Assembly (NCBI GenBank): GCA_016212165.1
Contig: JACRGY010000127.1
Span: 1 to 34,050 of the forward strand
Direction of reading: 5' to 3'
Source: Nitrospirota bacterium
GTDB lineage: Bacteria; Nitrospirota; Thermodesulfovibrionia; Thermodesulfovibrionales; UBA1546
DNA: 34,050 bases
In this document: positions 21,260 to 29,698 of the stretch, one piece after another
Numbering within the stretch: position 1 is the stretch's first letter
Layout of the letters: each line of letters opens with the position of its first letter
The notes under the pieces: model-generated
The model's database searches: none
Seen by the model: the letters and a program-made list of their open reading frames with translations, nothing else
Told to the model about the DNA's origin: nothing
Program-made: the position numbers and the translations under genes

Positions 21260-22648
21260 ATGGCCAAAACAAATTTTGTAGACGGAAACCCGCAGCAAGG
21301 GGTGCAGGGGACAATAGTTAACGCGGCATTTCTCAATAAGCTTTTTGGGTCTTCGGGCCATCGGCATGATGGCGCGGATGCAGACGGCAGCGCCGCCATA
21401 GATTACGCAGCCGACACCGGCGCGGCAAACGCATATGTTATAGCGCTTGTGCCTGCGCTCACAGAATATATTGTTGGTATGCCTATCCATTTCATGGCTG
21501 CCAACGCCAACACCGGGGCTTCCACACTTAATGTTAACGGCCTTGGCGCAAAGGATATAAGTAAGAGCTTTGATCAGCCCCTTGCGGCAGGGGATATTAA
21601 GGCCGGGCAGATAATAACAGTGGTATATGACGGGGTGGACTTTCAGATGATTAGTCTTCTTGGGGAGCAGCACATCCGCAATAAAAATACATTGCTCAAC
21701 GGGGATGGGATTATCACAGAGAGGGCTTTGGGAGCTGCTGTTAATGATGATGTATATACTTTTGATCGCTGGATAGTGCTCTCTGACGGCAATGGGGTGG
21801 TCACGCCGTCTCAGGAATCAGTTGATTTACCTTCGGGCGCGAGAGCAGCTATGAAACTGACTATTGCTGTTGCCAACAAGAAATTCGGCCTGCTGCAAAT
21901 AGTCGAAAATGCAAATTGCGCTCGCCTTATTAATTCCATCGCATCATTGGGCGCGAAGGCAAAAGCTTTAGGGTTGAACAACCTTCGTGTGGCTATTTTA
22001 TCATGGCAAGGCGCTAAGGATAGCGTAACTTCAGATGTGGTAGCTGCATGGGGTGCAGAGGGAGTGAACCCCACACTTGTCGCAAATTGGGTCTATGAAA
22101 ATGCGCCTGCCAACCTGGCACTCTCAGCAAACTGGCAGGATATCTTTAAGGCGGAAAATATCAACATTGATGCAGCGGGGGCCAAAAACGTTGCGGTTTT
22201 TCTCTGGCTTGACGATACGGACGCTGCTATTAATGATTATCTACTGTTGACCGACATCCAGTTTGAGCATGGGGTTCGCACAGATTTTGAGAGGCGTGAT
22301 ATAGGGCAGGAAAAAATATTATGCATGAGGTATTTTGAAAAGAGTTATGACAGTGAGACAGCGCCGGGCACCGTAACGGTCACAGGAAGTTATTATTTCG
22401 GCTACCTGGCAGGAAATGCTATAGCATATAGCTCGCATAATTTTAAGGTCTGTAAAAGAGTGATTCCTTCATTTACGCCTTATTCTCCTAATTCCGGCGC
22501 GAGTGGGTATATATATATGGCGGGAGGCCCTGGCGGTGATAGGGTTCCAACGGTTACCGTGGCAAAAAACAATTACACAATAAATCTCGCTATGGATAGC
22601 GGCAATACTTTTATCAATTGGCACTTCGCTGCCGATGCAGAACTTTAA
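21260..22648 (+). CDS. Phage tail fibre protein
   Basis: This is a 462-residue tail fibre or spike. The N-terminus (NFVDGNPQQGVQGTIVNAAF) and the following GHRHDGADADGSAAIDY are typical baseplate-proximal tail-fibre sequence. The middle holds a repetitive Ala/Gly/Asn-rich domain (ANANTGASTLNVNGLGAKDI). From about 140 onward there is a lectin/jelly-roll-like portion (ITERALGAAVNDDVYTFDRW) and a distal receptor-binding part. AAGGAGG lies at 21244-21250. It is followed by a fibre-assembly gene. No signs of decay are visible, which is surprising in a particle-defective element. Confidence 0.85.
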   Translation: MAKTNFVDGNPQQGVQGTIVNAAFLNKLFGSSGHRHDGADADGSAAIDYAADTGAANAYVIALVPALTEYIVGMPIHFMAANANTGASTLNVNGLGAKDISKSFDQPLAAGDIKAGQIITVVYDGVDFQMISLLGEQHIRNKNTLLNGDGIITERALGAAVNDDVYTFDRWIVLSDGNGVVTPSQESVDLPSGARAAMKLTIAVANKKFGLLQIVENANCARLINSIASLGAKAKALGLNNLRVAILSWQGAKDSVTSDVVAAWGAEGVNPTLVANWVYENAPANLALSANWQDIFKAENINIDAAGAKNVAVFLWLDDTDAAINDYLLLTDIQFEHGVRTDFERRDIGQEKILCMRYFEKSYDSETAPGTVTVTGSYYFGYLAGNAIAYSSHNFKVCKRVIPSFTPYSPNSGASGYIYMAGGPGGDRVPTVTVAKNNYTINLAMDSGNTFINWHFAADAEL

Positions 22649-22660
22649 CAAGGAGGAGAA

Positions 22661-23065
22661 ATGTATAAGATTTCAGGCAATGGGGTAAAGAGAATAAGTG
22701 ATGGGACAATTATTATGGATGAGACAGGGAATAAAGACTGGCAGGAATATCAAGTATGGTTGGCCGCAGGGAATGCGCCTGATCCCGAGTTTACAATTGA
22801 TGAATTAAGGGGGAGTCGTATCACCGAAACAAAACGCGTGGCAGCCCTGAAAATTGATATAGTATTGCCCGACTGGCAGGTGCGCCGGCACCACGATCAA
22901 TGCGAGCTTGGAGTGGCCACCACACTGACAGCAGCCGACTATACAGCGAGGCAGCAGGCATGTCAGGAGATCAGAGACGCATCCAATACCATCGAAGCCG
23001 AGGTGCAGGCATCGAGTGATCCTAATTCAATAGATGTAGTGAATCACACGGCTTGGCCGGTTTGA
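22661..23065 (+). CDS. Tail fibre assembly-like protein
   Basis: This is a 134-residue chaperone-like or fibre-tip protein. The N-terminal half reads KDWQEYQVWLAAGNAPDPEF, the W-EY--WLA-GN-P-P pattern common to tail fibre assembly and short tail proteins. The C-terminal half is helical, with TAADYTARQQACQEIRD. It is placed directly after the fibre gene, with AAGGAGG before the ATG. The assignment is by motif and position. Confidence 0.75.
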   Translation: MYKISGNGVKRISDGTIIMDETGNKDWQEYQVWLAAGNAPDPEFTIDELRGSRITETKRVAALKIDIVLPDWQVRRHHDQCELGVATTLTAADYTARQQACQEIRDASNTIEAEVQASSDPNSIDVVNHTAWPV

Positions 23066-23070
23066 TTTAA

Positions 23071-23150
23071 GGAGTAGGGAGCAGGCGTCCCGCGGCAAAC
23101 GGGACACCGATCTATGCACAAACATAGACCACAGGAACCCCTGCTACTCC
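23071..23150 (+). ncRNA. Candidate structured RNA: closed three-way junction
   Basis: The outer stem GGAGTA (23071-23076) pairs with TACTCC (23145-23150). After a GGGA bulge, GCAGG (23081-23085) pairs with CCTGC (23140-23144). Inside are two perfect six-pair hairpins: GTCCCG/CGGGAC (23087-23092 with 23100-23105, seven-base loop) and TCTATG/CATAGA (23111-23116 with 23123-23128, six-base loop). Unpaired joins are ACCGA and CCACAGGAAC. Another palindrome, GTCCGGAC, follows at 23156-23163. It lies between the fibre-assembly gene and the methyltransferase, about 60 bases before the latter's start, so it may be a 5' leader control element or a separate small RNA. It matches no family I know. Confidence 0.45.
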
Positions 23151-23211
23151 CCGTCGTCCGGACCGGACCGACATGGGATTATAGCAGGCAGAATTAAAAG
23201 GAGTCTATGTT

Positions 23212-23997
23212 ATGAACAGCTTTCTCGCATGGATTGGCGGCAAGCGTATCCTCGCAAAAACAATAATCTCAATGATGCCGGAGCATAAGACTTATGTTGA
23301 GGTGTTCGGCGGAGCCGGGTGGGTGTTATTTCGAAAACAGCCTTCAGAAGTAGAAACATGGAACGATCTAAATTCCGACCTCGTTAATCTCTTTAGAGTT
23401 GTGAGAAATAAGCTGCATGTTTTTAAGCGCAGACAGTATTTCCTCTTATCAAGCAGGGAAGAATATTTTATCTTTCAGAAGGCTATAAAAACAGGGAAAT
23501 TCAAAGACGATGTGGATAGGGCCATCGCCTTTTACTATTGCATTAGAAATTCATTCGGGAGCGGGATATTCACGGGGTATGCCTTTGGCCCCAATCGAGG
23601 GCCGAAATACTGTGAAGGGATAGAAAAGCTTTAAGCGGCCAGGGATAGGTTAAAGAACGTGTATATAGACAACCTGTCTTTTGACCGGCTTATTCCGAAT
23701 TACGACCGGAAAGAGACGTTATTCTACTGCGACCCGCCATACCGCATGCTGCTTGATAAGCCTTGCGGTAAACAATACTACCAGCACACCTTCACAGAGG
23801 ATGACCACACGAGATTAAGGAATACTCTCAAAGGGATATCGGGAAGGTTTATCCTATCTTATGATGACCACCCCACGATAAGAAAGCTTTACAGTCGTTT
23901 TAGGGTGGTAGAAACCGCTCCGGTGCTATACAGTATGAATAACCGGCAAAACTCAAAAGCCAGACGGGTCGGAGAGTTGATAATAACCAATTTTTGA
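23212..23997 (+). pseudogene. dam: Dam-type DNA adenine methyltransferase interrupted by one in-frame stop
   Basis: This is an N6-adenine methyltransferase of the Dam class. The first part (140 residues) holds the N-terminal AWIGGKR and the AdoMet motif VEVFGGAGWVLF. After TAA at 23632-23634 the same frame continues through AARDRLKNVYIDNLSFDRLI to the catalytic DPPY (YCDPPYR) and a normal end at 23997. Total length, 261 codons, is normal, and only one base change is needed to restore it. It starts at ATG 23212 with AAAGGAG. A GTG at 23659 could start a separate C-terminal half, giving a split enzyme, but it has no ribosome site. In phage Mu this position holds the DNA-modification gene mom, so an anti-restriction role fits. 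Confidence 0.82.
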
Positions 23998-24046
23998 GGG
24001 TTTAAATGGCCATTAAAGGCCGACTGAAAGGGGTCAAAAAGCCGTT

Positions 24047-24079
24047 TTTCTCATTTTGGGTGTTACAATTTCTCAAATT
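24047..24079 (-). promoter_or_regulatory. Right-end transposase binding sites R1 and R2 (predicted)
   Basis: On the complement, AATTTGAGAAA (24069-24079) and AAAATGAGAAA (24047-24057) are 22 bases apart, the same step as R1-R2 in phage Mu. R1 starts 15 bases in from the terminus at 24094, as does L1 at the other end. Binding by MuA is inferred. Confidence 0.68.
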
Positions 24080-24094
24080 GGCGGTTAGGTTATA

Positions 24095-24099
24095 AGAAC
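24095..24099 (+). repeat. Right target-site duplication AGAAC
   Basis: AGAAC directly follows the last element base (GGTTATA) and matches the copy before the left end at 10947-10951. Confidence 0.75.
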
Positions 24100-24310
24100 T
24101 CAAGACAAGCCTCATAAGGTTGCGTATCTTTCCAAGAATTTTATCCCCCTTCTTAGAAGAATGTGCTGTTTTATATCATTCAAGAAATCTTTGTGTCAAG
24201 GGGAATCCGAGTCTTTGTCAACAAAGTTTTTAGTATATGCCCATTCTATCTGGAAGTTTTATGAGCTAAAAAGCTTGACTCTTAGCGCTATAACTGCAAA
24301 AATATTCTCA
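24100..24310 (+). other. Leader region between the Mu-like element and the ceramide genes
   Basis: No gene is supported. A perfect palindrome CTTTGT-CA-ACAAAG lies at 24213-24226 and could be an operator for the downstream genes. A TTGACT at 24275 has no matching -10 at good distance. The open frame upstream of 24311 is not similar to the epimerase family and is treated as leader. Confidence 0.35.
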
Positions 24311-25276
24311 ATGAAAACCCTTGTAACAGGAGCTACAGGTTTCATAGGAAGCCATCTTGTTGAAGAACTTCTGAGAAAAGGGCATAGCGTTACCTGCCTT
24401 GTAAGAAAGACCTCTGACCTGCGGTGGATAGAGGGTCTCGATATCAGCCTTGCCTATGGCGACTGCACGGAAAAAGAATCCCTGCTTAACGCAGTCACCG
24501 GTATTGATTACATATTTCATCTGGCAGGGCTCACCAAGGCAAAAAATGAGAAAGACTTCTTCCTTGTTAATACAAACGGCACAGAAAACCTCATCCAGGC
24601 GGTAGCAGAGAAAAATCTCGATATCAAAAGATTTGTCTATCTGAGCAGCCTTGCCGCAACAGGGCCGTGCCATGACAGGACACCCGTCAGTGAAGCTGTT
24701 GAACCGAGGCCTGTATCTGCATACGGAAAAAGCAAGCTTGAAGCTGAGCGTATAGTCTTAAGACACAAAGGCATCATCCCGTTTACCATCATAAGGCCGC
24801 CTGCGGTATACGGGCCAAGGGATAAAGACATGTACACTTTTTTCAAGATGCTAAGAAAAGGTATTTTCCTGTGCTGGGGAAAGTGCTATTATTCTTTATT
24901 ATATGTTGATGACCTTGTAAGGGGGACCATTATATCTTCGGAAAATAATGCAGCTGAAGGGAAGACATATTATCTGTCTGACGGCAGGATATATTCAAAC
25001 GACGAAATCGCAGAAGTGATATCCTCTGCAGTCGGAACAAAGCCGGTACGTCTTAGAATACCCAGGGTTATAATGCCTCTGTTTGCAGGCATTGGACAAA
25101 GGCTTGGCGGGAAGAGTAACATTATAAACAAAGACAAGATAAAAGAGCTGCAGCACCCTTACTGGGTATGCGACTCATCGAAGGCAAGAGAAGAACTTGG
25201 GTTTGTTCCTAAGGTCGGGATAAAGGAAGGTGTAAAATGGACAGCGGACTGGTACAGGATTCATCAATGGCTGTAA
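24311..25276 (+). CDS. NAD-dependent epimerase/reductase, CerR-like
   Basis: This is an extended short-chain dehydrogenase of 321 residues. It has a Rossmann motif GATGFIG (7-13), a serine-containing LSSLAATG near 111-118, and the catalytic Tyr138-x3-Lys142 (AYGKSK). The start at 24311 was chosen because family similarity begins there ([20 protein letters not shown]); an upstream extension of 50 codons is not conserved-looking. Alone the fold only says NAD(P)-dependent sugar or lipid ketone chemistry. With a serine palmitoyltransferase and a YghO-like acyltransferase following in the same operon, it best fits CerR, the reductase of bacterial ceramide synthesis. That role is inferred from context. 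Confidence 0.82.
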   Translation: MKTLVTGATGFIGSHLVEELLRKGHSVTCLVRKTSDLRWIEGLDISLAYGDCTEKESLLNAVTGIDYIFHLAGLTKAKNEKDFFLVNTNGTENLIQAVAEKNLDIKRFVYLSSLAATGPCHDRTPVSEAVEPRPVSAYGKSKLEAERIVLRHKGIIPFTIIRPPAVYGPRDKDMYTFFKMLRKGIFLCWGKCYYSLLYVDDLVRGTIISSENNAAEGKTYYLSDGRIYSNDEIAEVISSAVGTKPVRLRIPRVIMPLFAGIGQRLGGKSNIINKDKIKELQHPYWVCDSSKAREELGFVPKVGIKEGVKWTADWYRIHQWL

Positions 25277-26466
25277 AAGAATCGCCGGACATATTCGAAA
25301 AGTGCCTTAAGTTCACAAAGGCAAAGGAACTGATGTCTTACGGGCTTTATCCATATTTCAGGGTAATCGAAAGCGCACAGGACCCTGAGGTAATAATAAA
25401 CGGCAAAAGGATGATAATGGTCGGCTCCAACAACTATCTCGGGCTTACGAACCATCCAAAGGTAAAAGAGGCTGCCATAGAGGCTGTGAGAAAATATGGT
25501 TCCGGTTGCGCAGGCTCCCGGTTATTAAACGGCACTCTCGATATCCATGTTAATCTCGAAGACAAGCTGGCAAAGTTTATGAGACAGGAGGCTGCGCTTG
25601 TATTCTCTACAGGGTTTCAGGTTAATCTGGGCGTTATATCGGCACTAATCGGAAAAGACGATGCAGTAATTATAGACAAGATGGACCATGCAAGTATTAT
25701 TGACGGATGCAGGCTCTCATACGGCGATATAAAAAAATTCAAACATAATGATATGACAGACCTGAAGAGGGTCCTGGAGGAAAACAAAGACAGGGGCAAG
25801 CTCATTATTGTTGACGGCGTATTCAGCATGGAAGGAGATATTGCAAACCTGCCGGAGATCGTGGAGCTTGCAAAAAAATACAGGGCAAGGGTTATGGTGG
25901 ATGATGCGCACGGCATCGGGGTCCTCGGCAGGACAGGCAGAGGGACAGCAGAACATTTCGGGCTCGAGAAGGAAATTGACATCCTCATGGGAACATACAG
26001 CAAGTCCCTTGCATCAATCGGAGGCTTCATAGCAGGTTCGGAAAGCTTAATCCACTACATAAAACATTTTGCGCGGTCTCTGATATTCAGCGCAAGCCCT
26101 CCTCCTGCATCAATAGCTGCGGTAAGCGCTGCCGTTGATATTATCGAAAATGAGCCTGAGAGAAGAGAAAGGCTATGGGAAAACACAAAAAAGATGCTGA
26201 AAGGATTTAAAGGCCTGGGGTTTGAGACAGGCCCGAGCAAGACGCCTATAATACCGGTAATAGTCGAAGAAAATGAGATAGCATTCCGGTTTGCAATGAT
26301 GCTTCAGGAAGAAGGGGTCTTTGCCAATGTTGCCGTAAGCCCTGCAGTGCCTAATGGCAAGGCGCTGATAAGGACAAGCTATATGGCAACACATACAGAT
26401 GAACATCTTGACACAGTCCTTAATGCCTTTGCTAAAACAGGCAGGGCATTAGGGCTCATTAAGTAG
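25237..26466 (+). CDS. spt: Serine palmitoyltransferase-like alpha-oxoamine synthase
   Basis: This is a PLP enzyme that condenses an amino acid with an acyl thioester; in serine palmitoyltransferase these are L-serine and palmitoyl-CoA, the first step of sphingolipid synthesis. The 409 residues show VGSNNYLGL, the stacking histidine in DHAS (151), D-x-H in VDDAHG (223, 225) and the PLP lysine Lys256 in [13 protein letters not shown]. The SKS-SIGGF form around the lysine is closer to serine palmitoyltransferases than to BioF or Kbl. The start is ATG 25237 (GGAAGG upstream), overlapping the reductase gene by 40 bases; ATG 25267 is an alternative. BioF or Kbl activity cannot be excluded by motif alone, but the neighbours favour ceramide synthesis. 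Confidence 0.85.
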   Translation: MDSGLVQDSSMAVKESPDIFEKCLKFTKAKELMSYGLYPYFRVIESAQDPEVIINGKRMIMVGSNNYLGLTNHPKVKEAAIEAVRKYGSGCAGSRLLNGTLDIHVNLEDKLAKFMRQEAALVFSTGFQVNLGVISALIGKDDAVIIDKMDHASIIDGCRLSYGDIKKFKHNDMTDLKRVLEENKDRGKLIIVDGVFSMEGDIANLPEIVELAKKYRARVMVDDAHGIGVLGRTGRGTAEHFGLEKEIDILMGTYSKSLASIGGFIAGSESLIHYIKHFARSLIFSASPPPASIAAVSAAVDIIENEPERRERLWENTKKMLKGFKGLGFETGPSKTPIIPVIVEENEIAFRFAMMLQEEGVFANVAVSPAVPNGKALIRTSYMATHTDEHLDTVLNAFAKTGRALGLIK

Positions 26467-26478
26467 CCTGGATTTATC

Positions 26479-27591
26479 TTGTGCCCTGTAAAAATCATAG
26501 AGGTTAAGACAGCAAAAGGCCTCGATGAGTTCGTAAGATTTTCCTTCCCTTTATACTCAAACGATACTTGCTATGTCCCGCAGCTGATAAAAGAAACAAA
26601 AGAGCAGTTTTCTGATAAAAACCCTTTTTTCAATCACGCAACGGTAAAATACTTTATTGCAGAAAAACACGGGAAATGCGCCGGCAGGATAGCATCAATA
26701 GTCAATCAAAGGCACATCGAATTTCATAATGAAAAAACCGGGTTCTTCGGTTTTTTTGAGTGCATCAATGATCCGGAGGTTTCATCAGCATTACTCGATA
26801 AGGCCTGCATAGAACTGAAAAAAGAAGGCATGGAGATAATCAGAGGGCCCATGAATTTCTCGACAAACGAGGAATGCGGGTTTCTTATCGAGGGGTTTAA
26901 TGAAAGCCCTATGCTCATGACTCCGTATAACATGCCCTACTACAATGAACTGATGAGAGCCTGCGGAATGTATAAATCAAAAGACCTCTATGCATACATC
27001 TATGAAGTAAAGGAGCGGCTTCCTGAAAAAATCCTGAGGGTTGCTGCAATAGCAGAAAAAAGAGGGATTACATTCAGGCCGGTAAATAAAAAAACTTTTG
27101 ATTCTGAGATGAAGGTATTCAGGGAGGTCTATAATTCAGCGTGGGAACATAACTGGGGATTCATTCCCTTAACACATGAAGAAATTAATCATCTTGGCAA
27201 AAGGCTCAGGCAGGTTGTAGTGCCTGAGATGACGCTGATAGCAGAAGACAAAGGCCGGCCCGTTGGTTTTATGGGGCTCATTCCTGACTTCAATTATGTC
27301 CTGAAACACATGAACGGAAAAATTAATCCGCTGACGATACTAAAGGCCCTGTATTATTCAGGAAAAATAAAAGACCTCAGGATGCTGTTGCTCGGGATAA
27401 AAAAAGAATACAGGAACAAGGGAGTGGATGCCATTCTCTTCAGGGAAGGATTCAAGGGCGTAAAAAAAGGCGGCTACAGAAGAGTCGAATTCTCATGGAT
27501 ACTCGAAGACAACATCCCTATTCAGCGCCTGGTAGAAATGATCGGAGGAAGGCTTTACAAACAGTACAGGGTCTATGAGAAGAAATTGTAA
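26479..27591 (+). CDS. GNAT-fold acyltransferase, YghO/bCerS-like (bacterial ceramide synthase)
   Basis: This 370-residue protein matches the pattern of the YghO/bCerS group. The N-terminal part contains GFFGFFECINDPEVSSALLD and IIRGPMNFSTNEECGFLIEG, then YNMPYYNELMRACGM. The C-terminal GNAT-like part has LIAEDKGRPVGFMGLIPDFN and the acyl-CoA loop LGIKKEYRNKGVDAILF. In Caulobacter, bCerS N-acylates the sphingoid base and works with Spt and CerR, which are the two genes upstream here. The start is TTG 26479, 12 bases after the spt stop, with only a weak ribosome site. No acyl carrier protein gene is visible alongside. Confidence 0.8.
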   Translation: MCPVKIIEVKTAKGLDEFVRFSFPLYSNDTCYVPQLIKETKEQFSDKNPFFNHATVKYFIAEKHGKCAGRIASIVNQRHIEFHNEKTGFFGFFECINDPEVSSALLDKACIELKKEGMEIIRGPMNFSTNEECGFLIEGFNESPMLMTPYNMPYYNELMRACGMYKSKDLYAYIYEVKERLPEKILRVAAIAEKRGITFRPVNKKTFDSEMKVFREVYNSAWEHNWGFIPLTHEEINHLGKRLRQVVVPEMTLIAEDKGRPVGFMGLIPDFNYVLKHMNGKINPLTILKALYYSGKIKDLRMLLLGIKKEYRNKGVDAILFREGFKGVKKGGYRRVEFSWILEDNIPIQRLVEMIGGRLYKQYRVYEKKL

Positions 27592-27720
27592 AAGCCTGCC
27601 TGCGTAATACAATATTTTAAACCTCAAAGGTATATCCATTGTTTGAACAGTTTAGCGGCTGATTTAAGGTCAAAGGCATAAGAAAAATCCTGAACCAATT
27701 TAAAATATAAGTCGTAGCCA

Positions 27721-27729
27721 TGATATAAT
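27721..27729 (+). promoter_or_regulatory. Extended -10 promoter element for the pilus operon
   Basis: TGATATAAT is a perfect extended -10 (TGnTATAAT), 34 bases before the mshI-like start. No good -35 box is visible, which is common for extended -10 promoters. Confidence 0.5.
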
Positions 27730-27762
27730 GCAAGTAACTCACTTCTCCCTTTGGAGGTATAT

Positions 27763-29130
27763 TTGGCACGACAGGTTGCCGTCAGCTTCGAAAATAAAAT
27801 AATTAAGGTAGTATATGCTTCATCGGACAATGAAAAGTTATTGATTGAAAAAACTCTTATTCTTCGGGATGAAGAATTTGACGACTTCCTGAGGCGAGAA
27901 AATACCAGGCATTTTACTGTTGCCTGTGATTTTAAGGCATTCCATGAGGATATACTGCTTATTCCCCCTGTCAAGGAACAATACATCAAAAGCATTATTG
28001 CTTCGGAAATAAAGAAAAAATTTCCTGAACTCAGAAACCCTTCATTTCTTTACACCGTCCTCGGCGAAAAGCTTCATGAAGGCAGAATGATGAAGGAGAT
28101 ATTTATCTTTGCTGTCAGCAACGAAGATTTATTCGGCATAATCAACAGATTCGACAAGCACAATAAGAAAATAAAGTACTTATATCCCAGTACTTTTGCG
28201 CTGGCCCATCTGGTAAATTCATCCATTAGCCTGAAAAATGAACTTGCGCTCTGTATTGCCGGAACAGGAGGGAATACGGCATTATTCTTCGTTAAGGACA
28301 GATTTTTTCTTCCATTCAGGCTGACGCAATTCTCGGAAAAGGGCATTCATAATCCCGACATCCAGAATATAAATATGACCATAGCCTATTGCCGCCAGGA
28401 GCTGAAGCTTAATCCGACATTGATAGCTCTGGTAGGCGAGGCCTGTTACCGCTACCATTCGGACATAGATTTAACCTTGCCTATACTCTGTATTATGCAT
28501 CCGCCAAACATCATAGCCGCAGAAAAAAATATTATAGAAGAATTTATCACGCCGGTATCGGCGATATTTCGTGTCAAGAATATGGAAGAAGGCAATATCC
28601 TTCCCCAGGATTACAGGAAGTTTTATGCCCGGGAAACAGCAATCGGATATCTCACGGCGCTTTTTCTAATCTTTTCCCTCCTCGGGTCAGGCTATACAGG
28701 CATGAAAATACCGGAGATTTTATTACTAAAGGAAAAAATTAAATCCTTGCGGGCAGAGATAAAAAGCATGGAGCCGGCCTTCAGCAATTACAGGGCTAAA
28801 TACGAAAAATTGCAGGGTTTGTTCCCTGCGATAAATATCATAAAAAGCGCGGGTTCTGCCCATGATTTCCAGAGGCTGCTGATTATTATGGAACAGTTTC
28901 GCATAAAAAACGTAAATATTCAGTCCATCCAGATTAATAATGAAAAAGGCGTATCATTGCTTTTTAACATTAATGGGGTTATTATCTCGGAGGGGTTTGC
29001 CGATATGCACAATAACTATCGGGCCTTGCTGGATGCCATTAAAAGGAACAAAGAAATAGAATTGTTATCGGATAAAATAGACTTAAAGGATAAAAGTTTT
29101 CATATTGAAGCCAGGTTTAAAGGCAATTAA
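27763..29130 (+). CDS. MshI-like pilus assembly protein (PilM-type domain plus membrane segment and coiled coil)
   Basis: This is a cytoplasmic, actin-like PilM/GspL-type scaffold of a type IV pilus or type II secretion machine, 455 residues. The N-terminal 280 residues have PilM-like features (IIASEIKKKFPEL, LCIAGTGGNTALFFVKDRFF). One membrane segment lies near 290-312 and a coiled coil near 315-340, then a PilN-like periplasmic part. It thus combines PilM and PilN roles, as MshI does with its neighbours. The start is TTG 27763, because GGAGG at 27753-27757 fits it; the upstream TTG at 27751 is part of that ribosome site. It is the first gene of the operon. Confidence 0.78.
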   Translation: MARQVAVSFENKIIKVVYASSDNEKLLIEKTLILRDEEFDDFLRRENTRHFTVACDFKAFHEDILLIPPVKEQYIKSIIASEIKKKFPELRNPSFLYTVLGEKLHEGRMMKEIFIFAVSNEDLFGIINRFDKHNKKIKYLYPSTFALAHLVNSSISLKNELALCIAGTGGNTALFFVKDRFFLPFRLTQFSEKGIHNPDIQNINMTIAYCRQELKLNPTLIALVGEACYRYHSDIDLTLPILCIMHPPNIIAAEKNIIEEFITPVSAIFRVKNMEEGNILPQDYRKFYARETAIGYLTALFLIFSLLGSGYTGMKIPEILLLKEKIKSLRAEIKSMEPAFSNYRAKYEKLQGLFPAINIIKSAGSAHDFQRLLIIMEQFRIKNVNIQSIQINNEKGVSLLFNINGVIISEGFADMHNNYRALLDAIKRNKEIELLSDKIDLKDKSFHIEARFKGN

Positions 29131-29135
29131 ATATT

Positions 29136-29678
29136 ATGGACGAGCCAAGAGATATGGATAATAAACTGAAGCGGTTATTTTATTGTTATGCCTTATCAGG
29201 ATTATTTATTTTCATGGCCCTTTCGGGGGTTATTATTTCAACGAGGTATAAGAATTTCCTCTCCGGCGCCTTAAAGGACTTACAGGCCGCCAGACAAAAT
29301 CTTTTTACAATGCAGGGTGCGGTTGCGGATATGGATTCCATAATGGCAGGCATGGACAAGATTGTGCCCCCTGATATAATTTTACAGGTTCCCGAGATGC
29401 AGCTCTTAACCAGTCTTGACGAATTAAAGTCCGGAATGAAGGAAGCTGAGATTGCCGTTGCCCCCATGGAATACAAGGGGGATGAGGTCAGCCTGCCCGT
29501 CATTATAAAGGCGCCCTTGAAAGACTATGCGGATTTTGTTAATAAGACAGGTTATCTTCAATCGCGGAGGTTCCCGGTTTTTAATATCAGCAGGATATCT
29601 TTATCGCAAACGCCGGACAAAGCTGTTTCGTATGAAATCACAGGAGATATCAGGACCCTAAAAGGCAAGAAAAAATGA
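29136..29678 (+). CDS. MshJ/PilO/GspM-like inner-membrane protein
   Basis: This 180-residue bitopic protein has a cytoplasmic start, one transmembrane segment near 17-37 (SGLFIFMALSGVIIS), a coiled coil and a small periplasmic alpha/beta domain. That layout and its position after the PilM/PilN-like gene match MshJ, PilO or GspM, which link the inner-membrane platform to the secretin. ATG 29136 or ATG 29154 are both possible starts. Sequence identity in this family is low, so the call rests on architecture and order. Confidence 0.7.
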   Translation: MDEPRDMDNKLKRLFYCYALSGLFIFMALSGVIISTRYKNFLSGALKDLQAARQNLFTMQGAVADMDSIMAGMDKIVPPDIILQVPEMQLLTSLDELKSGMKEAEIAVAPMEYKGDEVSLPVIIKAPLKDYADFVNKTGYLQSRRFPVFNISRISLSQTPDKAVSYEITGDIRTLKGKKK

Positions 29679-29698
29679 ATTAGAACCTAAAACTCGAA

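Larger units (their letters stand above)
10952..24094 (+). mobile_element. Mu-like transposable element, 13.1 kb, structural module deleted
   Basis: The element is bounded by inverted ends that share TATAA, ten variable bases and AATTTGAGAAA at identical distance from each terminus (left core 10967-10977, right core 24069-24079 on the complement). It is flanked by AGAAC duplications. Gene content follows phage Mu: repressor, Ner-like protein, MuA, MuB, Gp16-like protein, baseplate J, Gp48-like protein, tail fibre, fibre assembly, and a DNA methyltransferase near the right end. Lysis, terminase, portal, capsid, sheath and tube genes are missing. Three exported cargo genes lie between the left end and the repressor. 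The termini do not begin with the TG typical of Mu, so the exact ends rest on the matching ends plus the duplication. Confidence 0.85.

Noticed and set aside
23071-23150. tRNA gene
   Set aside because: The closing stem resembles an acceptor stem, but there is no T arm with TTCRA, no D arm and no valid cloverleaf order.
21260-23211. Diversity-generating retroelement around the tail fibre
   Set aside because: No reverse transcriptase or accessory protein gene and no template/variable repeat pair was seen near the fibre gene.
10952-24094. Intact inducible Mu-like prophage
   Set aside because: Capsid, portal, terminase, tail tube, sheath and lysis genes are absent, and the Gp16/baseplate J genes are fused.
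24161-24310. N-terminal 50-codon extension of the CerR-like gene
   Set aside because: The Rossmann start [13 protein letters not shown] begins at 24311; upstream codons show no family resemblance and look like leader DNA.
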